Positions 52,754 to 60,661 of a DNA stretch of 64,000 nt are shown here, piece after piece (within the stretch, counting starts at the first letter, position 1; every line of letters starts with the position of its first letter). The translations under genes were made by a program, and so were the position numbers. Origin of the DNA: Bryobacteraceae bacterium (lineage in GTDB: Bacteria > Acidobacteriota > Terriglobia > Bryobacterales > Bryobacteraceae). Location: positions 124,001-188,000 of the forward strand of contig JAIEMJ010000038.1 of NCBI GenBank assembly GCA_019752335.1, read 5' to 3'. Under the pieces are notes generated by a model. The model searched no databases. It saw only the letters and a list, made by a program, of their open reading frames with translations, and had not been told where the DNA came from.

Positions 52754-52867
52754 TAGTCTGGTGAGGACCACGAAGAGTTACCTTTGACCGGAGCCCCGGA
52801 CGCCTACCGGAACTTCGACGAACGGACCGCTGGCTGGACGAAGGTAATTCTCAAACCTGGCGCCTAA
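52754..52867 (+). pseudogene. 3' fragment of the formaldehyde-dehydrogenase-like gene with an internal deletion
   Basis: The last 31 codons of the gene at 46089-47228 recur here with the same stop. Directly before them are 22 bases matching codons some 73 codons further upstream in the intact gene (46895-46916; 20 of 22 identical), so about 220 bases have been lost inside the relic. Twelve more identical bases (cgattgcggttg, 52665-52676) suggest that degraded homology goes further left, to the end of the regulator gene. It cannot be translated as a dehydrogenase. Confidence 0.8.
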
Positions 52868-53241
52868 TACTGGCTTTGGACTAACCGGCATACGTAGCGG
52901 CGGAAAGACAACGGGCGTAGCGAACCGTTTTGCGTTGGATGTCGGTTTCGGTTCCGCAAGATCACGCCGGCCGCCAGTGCTACTGGCCTTACCGCGGAAT
53001 TGTAGGGACGCCGGCCAGGCGTTCCGATGACGCCGTCCTGGGCAAGGCGCCGAGAAAGTCCAAGAGCATCGCCGCCAACTCATCCGGCCGCTCGAACTGA
53101 ACCGCATGGCCGCCCTCCACCGATTGGAAAACGTTCCCCGGCAACCGCAGTAGGGGATCCAGATAGGCACGTACTTTCTGGTTGTCCACAATCCGGTCGC
53201 CCGCCGCCGTGATCGCGAGCAACGGCAGCCGCACGCCCAGG
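52775..53241 (+). repeat. Direct repeat, right copy (467 bp)
   Basis: Second copy of the repeat at 47136-47603. In this copy the enolase/hydrolase gene continues intact past the right edge, whereas the formaldehyde-dehydrogenase end is only a relic. Start-to-start distance is 5,639 bases. Confidence 0.93.
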
Positions 53242-55067
53242 ATCGACTCCCAGGAACGCTCCTGCACCTCATCCATCACAATCACTGACTTCAGGTTCAC
53301 ATCCGTGGTCTTCAGCACATCACGGTCAATAAAATCCAAGCCCTCCGGCGTGAGGGTGAAGTCGATGGCCTGCAGCGGAATCGGCACGAAGGATTCATCG
53401 CGCCCGGGCGCGAGTTCAAAATGCTCGAGCAACGATTGCACCACCCGTTCCGTCATATCGATCACGGAGCGGAAGCGCGCATTCCAAAAGAACCCCGGTG
53501 TGATCAAGAGCAGCGAAGCCAGCGCTCCCGCGCTCTGCAACCGCTCGGCCGCCACAGCCGCGTACTGTGCGCCCTGGCACCAGCCCGCCAGATGAATCCG
53601 GTCGAAGCGGCCGGCCAACTCTTCCAGATGCTCGACGACGTCGTCAATCGTGCGGATGGCACTCGCCAGGTCGCCGCGGTTGGCGTTGAGTCCGCAGCCC
53701 CGACGGTCCGGCGCAAACACCGACATCTGCCCGTCCCGCAGGCGTACGGCATTCGCCAATGGCCGCTGCCAAGCCGAATGGCTCATGCCGCCATGGAGCA
53801 CCACCAGCACTTCGCTGCCTTCCGGCGGGCCCCACAGCCGGGTGTGGATGTCATAGCCATCGGACATGGTTTGGCGGCTGATCGTCTCGGTCTCCGGCCA
53901 CGCCTTGCCCGGCGCGCGGCACTTCAATCCCCAACCGCTGTGCCAGGCATCGGCCGGCGTGAGTTGTAGCCCTTCGGTGGTTACCTCGGCATACGTCCGG
54001 CGCAGGTCGAGCGTGCCGCCGCGTCCCCAGCGCAGGCTGGGCGCGGCCGGTTCGCGTTCCACCAGACGCGAGCCAAAGGCCCCCTCTTGCGCCAGCAACA
54101 AGTCGCCGGCGGCCGCCGCCACGATCATCGCCGCGCGCGTCAGCACCGAAGTCTCGCCGACATGCGCACCCAGAATCACCGGCCACCGCCGCTCCCGTAG
54201 CGCCGCCACCAGCTTCAGCCCGCGCAGCACGCCGCCCACGCGCGACACCTTCAGGTTGGCGATGTAGCGGCCCGGAACATCGTCGTAAAGCGCCAGGTCG
54301 GCGAGCGTACAGAGGCTCTCGTCCAAAATCACCGGACATCCCAGACCTAAGCTGATTTCGCTCTGGCGAGCCGCATCGCGCGGTTTCACTGGCTCTTCAA
54401 TTCCCAGCAATCGCGCATCGAGCGAGCGTAAGTAGTCCAGCGCCTTCGCTGGCTCCTCCGCCCAGAGGTTGTTCGCGTCGGCCCGCAGCCGCGTTCCTGT
54501 TACGTTGTGGCAGGCGGCCAGTTCCGCTACACTGGCGAACTTAGCGCGGTCCGCCGCCAGGTTTCCGTCCAACTTCACCTTGAAGTCGGTCAGTCCAAGA
54601 ATCAAATATTGGTCGATCAGGAAGCGCGTCTTCCAAAGCTCGTCATTGCCCAGCACGGCGGAGTAGACGTGCGGCCCCGCCGGCGGCGCGAGCCCAAGCA
54701 TCGCTTCGACGCTCTGGTCTCGTTCCCGTGCGAACAAGTCCAACAGCGCCCCTTCGATGGCGCACCACACCGAGGGCGACGCATCGATGACGGCCGCTTG
54801 CCGTTCTCCCCATTCCGCAAGAGCCTCGAAGCTCCGGCACTCCGTTTGGATCGTGCCCGCCCACGTGCCGATCCACTGTCGGCAGGAGTCGCGGGTTTCG
54901 CCCGTTACATACGCCCGCGGGCAGCCCTCGCCATAACCCTTCTGCGTACCCCGCGACGCCTCCACCCACAGGCTATCGCCATGGGTCCGTGCCGCCGAGG
55001 CGTGCCGGAAGGTCATTTTCAGGGGAACGCGCAATTCCGAAAAGCGCAGTTCGATTGGTTGGCTCAT
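52989..55067 (-). CDS. Fusion of an enolase-superfamily enzyme (muconate-lactonising/OSBS-like) with an alpha/beta-hydrolase
   Basis: 692 residues from the ATG at 55067, fixed by ATGA overlap with the preceding gene. Residues 1-390 are an enolase-superfamily barrel: FKVKLDGN offers the KxK base, RADANNLW, GIEEPVKP and VILDESLCT offer the three metal ligands, and IANLKVSRVGG the second Lys. The set fits the muconate lactonising subgroup (epimerases, OSBS). Residues 410-692 are an alpha/beta-hydrolase: VVLHGGMSHSAWQRPLA, VFAPDRRGCGLN, the nucleophile elbow AGWCQGAQYA with Cys in place of Ser, and His in VEGGHAVQFERP. The fusion order and the Cys nucleophile are unusual. Substrate unknown. Its last 84 codons are duplicated at 47351. 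Confidence 0.88.
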   Translation of the reverse strand: MSQPIELRFSELRVPLKMTFRHASAARTHGDSLWVEASRGTQKGYGEGCPRAYVTGETRDSCRQWIGTWAGTIQTECRSFEALAEWGERQAAVIDASPSVWCAIEGALLDLFARERDQSVEAMLGLAPPAGPHVYSAVLGNDELWKTRFLIDQYLILGLTDFKVKLDGNLAADRAKFASVAELAACHNVTGTRLRADANNLWAEEPAKALDYLRSLDARLLGIEEPVKPRDAARQSEISLGLGCPVILDESLCTLADLALYDDVPGRYIANLKVSRVGGVLRGLKLVAALRERRWPVILGAHVGETSVLTRAAMIVAAAAGDLLLAQEGAFGSRLVEREPAAPSLRWGRGGTLDLRRTYAEVTTEGLQLTPADAWHSGWGLKCRAPGKAWPETETISRQTMSDGYDIHTRLWGPPEGSEVLVVLHGGMSHSAWQRPLANAVRLRDGQMSVFAPDRRGCGLNANRGDLASAIRTIDDVVEHLEELAGRFDRIHLAGWCQGAQYAAVAAERLQSAGALASLLLITPGFFWNARFRSVIDMTERVVQSLLEHFELAPGRDESFVPIPLQAIDFTLTPEGLDFIDRDVLKTTDVNLKSVIVMDEVQERSWESILGVRLPLLAITAAGDRIVDNQKVRAYLDPLLRLPGNVFQSVEGGHAVQFERPDELAAMLLDFLGALPRTASSERLAGVPTIPR

Positions 55068-56134
55068 GCGGAGGCTCTCTTTCTCGATCCGAATAAGGTG
55101 ACAAAGTACTCTTCCATCTGCTCCAGATGCTGGCGGTGGAACGTGAAACACGCGTAATCCTTGGACGTCGTGAAACCGGCGGCCAGGAAGGGCGCGACGT
55201 CCCCTTCCTCCAATGCCACGCACTGGGCGCGGCCGATGGCGGCATAGCGGCGCTTGGCCTCGTCAATCAGAGCCCGCCGCGAATCCGCGTCGTCGTCGAT
55301 CATGTGTACGGAGAAGGCATTGGTCAGTTCGCTAAAGTTCATCCCGAGTGACGAGAACTCGAGGAGCGCAAACCCGGTGGCGCGGCCCGCGCGTTCAGCC
55401 ACCACTGTCGCGCGGCGGCGCATCAGTCCCGCGTTCTCGTGCGCCGCCGAGGAGTAAGCGATGCAGCTCAAATGGTTCGCCGCGATCTCCGCTTCCCGGC
55501 CACGTCCGCGAAACCAGTCCTCCACCATCGCGCATTCGCCGGACCTAGCCGGCCGCACCAGCACCCCGGGGGGAGTCTCCGGAGCCGCCCCCTGCGTGCT
55601 CGCCGTCAGATAGTGAAACACTCGCAGGTCCGCCGTGGACGGGTCCTGCGCGCGCCTGGCGAAACCGCCAAAGACTCTCGCGGGCCACACGTTGTTCGGA
55701 CGAAAGTACATCTTGGCCCAAACGATATCGGGGCGCAGCCGGCCGTAGTAGCAGAAAGCGAGATTCAGGCGGGCGGTGGCGTCGCGTGAGGCCGCCAATG
55801 GCATCGCCGCCAGGTGCTGCACCGTCCACGTCTCCTCGCACCAACGCAACAGACTGATATGGCCGTCCAGTTCATCGCCATGGCGCAGCGCCACCGTCGC
55901 CAGCACGTCGCCGTTGCGTTCAAGCATCGCCCGCATCGTCGACTGAATTTCGGGCATTACCGGCTCCAGCCGCGCTACCTTCTCCGGATAGAGGAACCCG
56001 CTATGCAAAAACAGCTTCCAGACACTATCGAAGTCGATGTCGTGGGCGACTTTCACGCCCGGATAAGAGAGAAGTACCTGCCGCGCGTAATCCTGGTGCG
56101 GCTGCGGCAGGCTCTGGGGGTCTTGTTGTTCCAT
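55064..56134 (-). CDS. Double-GNAT-like protein coupled to the fusion enzyme
   Basis: 356 residues. Two acetyltransferase-like halves can be made out. The first covers about residues 30-170 (VWKLFLHSGFLYPEKVARLE, ATVALRHGDELDGHISLLRW, TWTVQHLAAMPLAASRDATA). The second covers about 190-345 (VLVRPARSGECAMVEDWFRG, ATVVAERAGRATGFALLEFS, EEGDVAPFLAAGFTTSKDYA). A clear acetyl-CoA-binding loop is not obvious in either, so catalysis is uncertain. The stop overlaps the fusion-enzyme start as ATGA, which ties the two functions together. An N-acyl amino-acid or small natural product pathway is one possibility; nothing in the sequence proves it. Confidence 0.7.
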   Translation of the reverse strand: MEQQDPQSLPQPHQDYARQVLLSYPGVKVAHDIDFDSVWKLFLHSGFLYPEKVARLEPVMPEIQSTMRAMLERNGDVLATVALRHGDELDGHISLLRWCEETWTVQHLAAMPLAASRDATARLNLAFCYYGRLRPDIVWAKMYFRPNNVWPARVFGGFARRAQDPSTADLRVFHYLTASTQGAAPETPPGVLVRPARSGECAMVEDWFRGRGREAEIAANHLSCIAYSSAAHENAGLMRRRATVVAERAGRATGFALLEFSSLGMNFSELTNAFSVHMIDDDADSRRALIDEAKRRYAAIGRAQCVALEEGDVAPFLAAGFTTSKDYACFTFHRQHLEQMEEYFVTLFGSRKRASA

Positions 56135-56410
56135 CTGGTGGCGGCCTTTCTACGGCAACTCCCAGGCCGGGTGCCGCCGTCCACCTCTTAGCGCAATCGC
56201 CCTCCGAAAGCGGCCAAAGCAACCCGGTATTTCTGCCAGGCGAAAAAGGACTTCCGTAAGACCCTCCCCCCCGGCATCGGCGAATCCGACTTACCGGCCG
56301 CACGCGCAGCGCCGCCAGCGGAAGCAGAGCCTACGCCAAACGAACCCAAACCAACCCGAGGACATCGCCGCCGACCTAAGCGCCGTGCCTTCCGGCGTCG
56401 GGGGGGGGAG

Positions 56411-57772
56411 TCAGCGTGGGACGACGCGCCGGTACAAAACCAACGACGGCCGACGGCTCACCTCGCGGTAATGGCCGAGCCACTCCCGCAGCGCTGGCTG
56501 ATGCTCGATCGCCAACGCCGGATTCAGCGGACCCAGTCCGTCGGCGACCCACTCCGGCCTTGACGCTGCCAGTCGCGCCAAGTGCATGGCCCTTTCCGCG
56601 GTCGCGCTGGGGCGCGCGGTGAACAGATGCCGGTCGGCGAAGACGCCGGTGAGAGGTTGGCTTTCGAGATACGGCGTGCCCAACGGAGCGCGCGTGAGGA
56701 CCAGCAATTCCGGGCGGTAACCCCACACGAAGAGACTCTCTCCGGGCCGGATCTCGCGCGACGCCCGCCGTACATCTTCGAAGAGCGCCAGGTCCGGCGA
56801 CGGCTGGCCCGCGGCCATGCGGACGTAGCCCGGACCGAAGCGTACCAAGGGAATCAGCAACAGGGGCAGAATGCACCAGGCGCGGCCCTGCGTGATCCCG
56901 CGCGCGGCCAGCAGGGCCAGCGGCGGCACCAGCGCGAAGTAATACCGCGGAAAGAAACGCAGCCCCAGCGCGACAGAGGCGAGCATGAGACCCGCCCAGG
57001 CGGCGAAGCGCCAGCCCTCGCGACGTATCGCGAACAGCGCGCCGACGACTAGCGCCGCGGCGAAGCCGAGCCAATTCGCCGTCCGGCGTAGGCCCTCCGT
57101 CCAGGGCGAGGCCAGAAAAGTGTCGTTCGAGTAGAGTGCGCCCCACTGCCATACCTGCCGCCAGTAGGCCTCAATCGCGCCGAAGCCGGCCAAGGTCAAC
57201 GCCAGAGCCAGCACCGGTAATGCGAAGCCCGCCAACATCCACGGCCAAGCCGCGAAAGGCAGGAACAACGCGGCCGCCGCCAGGACGAAGACGCCCTTGG
57301 CGTGTACCCACATGGCCACGCCGGCCGCGACGCCGGCCGCGAACGGCCGTCCACCCCAGGCGAAGGCGATTGCCATCAGATGGGGCAGCAGTAGCAATAG
57401 GTCCGGAGCGACCGCCATCACGGCCGCCGGCAAGCCGAACGTCAGAAAGAAAGCGGTGAGCGCGGCGGCGTAGTGGCCTTCGCGCGCAGTCCACCGTGCT
57501 CTCGCCGCGGCGTAAGCCGCATGGGCACAGCCGAAGATAAAAACGGCTCCCAAAAGGCGCAAGGGCCAGCCGTCCTGCGCGCCGCAGAGTAGATATAAAA
57601 GCAGGGCCAGCGGCGGCTTGTCGTACCAGAAGTCGCGGTAGGGCGCCAAGCCACCCAGCACGGCCAGCGCCCCGGACATCGGGTAAGCCTCCTCCACCCA
57701 CAGCACGCGCCAATGAGCCAGGCGAGTGGCCAGGATCAGCAGAAAGAGGCCGAGGCCGAAGCGCACATTCAT
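56411..57772 (-). CDS. Polytopic membrane glycosyltransferase (GT-C/ArnT-like)
   Basis: 453 residues with about ten hydrophobic segments. The first periplasmic loop holds the acidic residues typical of GT-C enzymes (LWVEEAYPMSGALAVLGG, then YRDFWYDKPPLALLLYLLCG). The DKPP-type motif is shared by ArnT and other dolichyl- or polyprenyl-phosphate-sugar transferases. The C-terminal 120 residues (IRPGESLFVWGYRPELLVLT) form a soluble domain. It probably moves a sugar from a polyprenyl carrier to lipid or protein on the outer face of the inner membrane. The 276 bases downstream, up to the GNAT-like gene start at 56134, show no gene. Confidence 0.83.
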   Translation of the reverse strand: MNVRFGLGLFLLILATRLAHWRVLWVEEAYPMSGALAVLGGLAPYRDFWYDKPPLALLLYLLCGAQDGWPLRLLGAVFIFGCAHAAYAAARARWTAREGHYAAALTAFFLTFGLPAAVMAVAPDLLLLLPHLMAIAFAWGGRPFAAGVAAGVAMWVHAKGVFVLAAAALFLPFAAWPWMLAGFALPVLALALTLAGFGAIEAYWRQVWQWGALYSNDTFLASPWTEGLRRTANWLGFAAALVVGALFAIRREGWRFAAWAGLMLASVALGLRFFPRYYFALVPPLALLAARGITQGRAWCILPLLLIPLVRFGPGYVRMAAGQPSPDLALFEDVRRASREIRPGESLFVWGYRPELLVLTRAPLGTPYLESQPLTGVFADRHLFTARPSATAERAMHLARLAASRPEWVADGLGPLNPALAIEHQPALREWLGHYREVSRRPSLVLYRRVVPR

Positions 57773-57814
57773 GAGAGCTCCTCTAGTGTACTGGCTCCCG
57801 AAAGCAGACGCAGT

Positions 57815-60661
57815 CTACGGCAGGGAAGAAGCCTTGTAGATGACAAGTTCGCCGAGGGGGGAACCGGCGGTAATGTAGAGTGTGCCATCGTCGCGGATAC
57901 TGACGTTGTTGATGACGACCCCAATGTCGTCGCCGAGACGGTCGCCGCGTTGGAAGACGTAGCGGAAGGTGCCGTCTCTGCGGCGCACGGCCACGATTCC
58001 TTCTCCGGTGCCTACCACCATGTCGCCGAGTCGATTGGCCGAAAAGATGCCGACATGGGTCGGGAATCTTCCGTTGGGCAGCCGATCGCGTTCCGACACT
58101 AGTGTTTGCCAGGTTTCACCCCCCCACTCGACGACTATAGAGCGATCCGCGAGCGTTGCCATGGCGAAGATGCGATTTCCGGAGACTTGAGGCGGGTCAA
58201 AATTCAGGATCAACTGTCCGTCCGATCCGACGCGGGATCGCCGCGGAACCCCGATGGCCCGCCAGGCGCCATTGTCCCAGACGGCGACAATAAAGCCGTT
58301 GGCTGCGGTTGTCATCTCCATGACCACTCGCCCATCGTCGGTAGCCCAGGGGCGGCTACGGAAGCCCACCACCTCTACATCGTCAAAGCGCATCCGGCTT
58401 TGCGGCAATGCGCCGTCCTGTCCGAGATCGCGGATTTCACCGCCGGGGGACGCCAGCATAATGCGCGTATCGTTGGACCGGGACGGTCCCAGCCAAACCT
58501 TGTGGCCAGCCTGAGAGGGGATTCCTAGCCGGCTGATGTTGGGGACATCGGGCGTTATGGGCGCGCGCAAGGTGAGCTCCTGCTGTCCGTCAGGTCTGAG
58601 GAGGATTAAGCCTGCCGAGTTCGAGAATTGAAGGCCGTCCGGCGTTTCGTAAGCGGCGCGTTCGTCCATCAGGCCGATGAATCGGTCGGCGGGATTCCCT
58701 AGCGTAGGGTCGCCCAGACCGAGGCGAAGCTGCGGTCCGCCTTCGGCGAGTTGCACAACACTGCCAGAAGCGGTGTTTGCCCAGGGCAGGCCATTGGTTG
58801 TGCCCCACAGCGGCGGCCTCACGCTGGTACGGGGCGAGATGGGCAAGGAATCGCCAGAGCGCAGGATGATTTCGATGCTCTCACCGGCGATCCTGATGAG
58901 GGTGGAGGGGTTGCGGTCCGTGCCAACAAAAGCCATCACCCGGCCTTGCGCGTCCAGCGTGGCCCCTTGAATCTCGGTGACGCGCTCGCCGTTCGGTAGG
59001 TTGATGTTGAACGCTAACGGCCTTTCTACGGTGCCATCACGCTTCCAGAGCAGCAAGCCCTGGCCGCCCGTAGCAGCTCCCGCATTTCGAAAGAGCGTCC
59101 CGTTCTCGTTCGAGCCGTAGATCCCGCAAAGGCACTGAATCTGCCGAATTTCTGGTGTCTTCCTCCAGTCTCCCTTCAGCCAGCGCAAGAGAAAACCTCC
59201 ACGGCCCTCGAGGTTAACGGCGACCACCAACTCACCGTCCGCGCCAACAAAGAACGTCGGCGGCGAAGCGGAGAGGTCCAGCCCGGTGATCCGCGCACCT
59301 TGTAACTCGTCGCCGATCCCGAGGATGCGCTCGACCTTCGGTTCGGCACCCGTGGAGTCTGGCGACAAGGCATAGAGAGCCCGCTGAGCGCCGGCATTGC
59401 CGATGAAGAACACGCGCAGATCGGTGGCCATGCCAAACTGCCAGGGAGCGATTGAATAAGGCGCTGCCAACCCGGGCAAGGCTACTTGGGAAGAGAGCAA
59501 TTCCTGGAGACGTCCACCGGGCGAAATACGGAACAGCGACGGCCAACTAACGCCACCCAGGAGGGGCGTCACCTGGAGATTGGCCACGAGATCCCCAGTG
59601 TCGCCCAAGCTCAGCCGCGAAATCTGTCCGACGGATACGTAGACCGGCTCAACACGGCGAGTGCGAGGATTGTAGGCTTCGGCGCCGCCGCCCAGTAGCA
59701 CTGGGCGGGCCACGCCACGACCACCCAATAGCAACTGTTGCGGACCCAAGGTTTCACTGGTCAACAATACGTCGCCTTCGTTGTTCAGGCTAAACCGCCC
59801 AAAGCCGGCGATCGTGGGCCGTGAGTCATCCCGGTCAACGCTAGGATCGCCCGTCGCGCCGAGCGATCGCACCTGCCCCTCTTCCACCATCAACATCGCT
59901 CGCGTGACGTCTCCTACGGCTGCCTGGAAAACGACTTGTCCACGCGCGTTGCCACGCAGTGGATCGTCGATCTGCCCGGGATAGCGAAACACCGGGTTGG
60001 CCTCCCGCTGGGAGGAGCGCCAAATGGGTTTGATATCGTAGTGGCGCGGCGGGTCGATCTGGAGAGGCACCAAGGCTTCGATCGCCTGTGCCCCGGTGCT
60101 TACGGCGAACGGAAAAGCAAGTCCCGCACCAATGTGGACGGAGCCGGTAGATTGAGCGTCCAGCCGGCCGGTAGCACGATCCATGCTGATGCCCGGCAAG
60201 CCCCTTCCGGAATCGGCCAGGACCCGCCAGTTGAAGGCGACATTCGGAATCGGCGCATTGTTGATATCGAGGGCCCGCGCGGTGAACTGCACGACCTGAC
60301 CGACGGTGACGCGCGCACCGCTGGGCGTTACCTCGATGCGCTTGGGCAGGCACTGCACGTTGAGCCCGGTAGACAGGTGCGGTTCGCCATCGACGGTGGC
60401 GCGGATGCGTGTTTGGCCAACGCTGCGCGCGGCCACCAAGCCCACCGAGACCGTCGCCACGGCGACATTTTCACTCGACCAAAGGAGGGGAATACCAGTC
60501 CGGACGGTGCCATCCATAGCTCGCACAACAACGGAGAATCGTACCTGCTCTCCCACGAAGAAGGTGGTCCTGTCGGCGATCAAAGAGATGCTGGCTTGGC
60601 TGGGCGGGGTCTGGGCAGCGGCCACGGCGGCCCAGCCTACGGCGAGCATGAGCGAACGCAT
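57815..60661 (-). CDS. Secreted protein with two bacterial Ig-like domains and a propeller-like region
   Basis: 948 residues. Signal peptide RSLMLAVGWAAVAAAQ. Residues 25-105 and 108-205 look like Big_2-type domains (ISLIADRTTFFVGEQVRFSV, then RIEVTPSGARVTVGQVVQFT). From residue 230 there are many short repeats with Gly-Asp turns and beta strands (GRFSLNNEGDVLLTSETLGP, RLSLGDTGDLVANLQV, GVNN-type ends such as VVINNVSIRDDGTLYITAGS), consistent with a large beta-propeller or successive reporter-like repeats. No catalytic motif. The ATG overlaps the DUF1501 stop (TGATG), so it is made with the DUF1549/DUF1501 pair. Confidence 0.78.
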   Translation of the reverse strand: MRSLMLAVGWAAVAAAQTPPSQASISLIADRTTFFVGEQVRFSVVVRAMDGTVRTGIPLLWSSENVAVATVSVGLVAARSVGQTRIRATVDGEPHLSTGLNVQCLPKRIEVTPSGARVTVGQVVQFTARALDINNAPIPNVAFNWRVLADSGRGLPGISMDRATGRLDAQSTGSVHIGAGLAFPFAVSTGAQAIEALVPLQIDPPRHYDIKPIWRSSQREANPVFRYPGQIDDPLRGNARGQVVFQAAVGDVTRAMLMVEEGQVRSLGATGDPSVDRDDSRPTIAGFGRFSLNNEGDVLLTSETLGPQQLLLGGRGVARPVLLGGGAEAYNPRTRRVEPVYVSVGQISRLSLGDTGDLVANLQVTPLLGGVSWPSLFRISPGGRLQELLSSQVALPGLAAPYSIAPWQFGMATDLRVFFIGNAGAQRALYALSPDSTGAEPKVERILGIGDELQGARITGLDLSASPPTFFVGADGELVVAVNLEGRGGFLLRWLKGDWRKTPEIRQIQCLCGIYGSNENGTLFRNAGAATGGQGLLLWKRDGTVERPLAFNINLPNGERVTEIQGATLDAQGRVMAFVGTDRNPSTLIRIAGESIEIILRSGDSLPISPRTSVRPPLWGTTNGLPWANTASGSVVQLAEGGPQLRLGLGDPTLGNPADRFIGLMDERAAYETPDGLQFSNSAGLILLRPDGQQELTLRAPITPDVPNISRLGIPSQAGHKVWLGPSRSNDTRIMLASPGGEIRDLGQDGALPQSRMRFDDVEVVGFRSRPWATDDGRVVMEMTTAANGFIVAVWDNGAWRAIGVPRRSRVGSDGQLILNFDPPQVSGNRIFAMATLADRSIVVEWGGETWQTLVSERDRLPNGRFPTHVGIFSANRLGDMVVGTGEGIVAVRRRDGTFRYVFQRGDRLGDDIGVVINNVSIRDDGTLYITAGSPLGELVIYKASSLP

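Noticed and set aside
52778-53272. 164-codon minus-strand open frame across the right repeat
   Set aside because: Overlaps the end of the fusion enzyme in another frame; composition and absence from recognisable families mark it as a shadow.
52989-55067. Assignment of the fusion as menaquinone MenC-MenH
   Set aside because: The order of domains fits, but no other men gene is present, the hydrolase nucleophile is Cys rather than Ser, and enolase-superfamily members of this subgroup have many substrates. Left unassigned.
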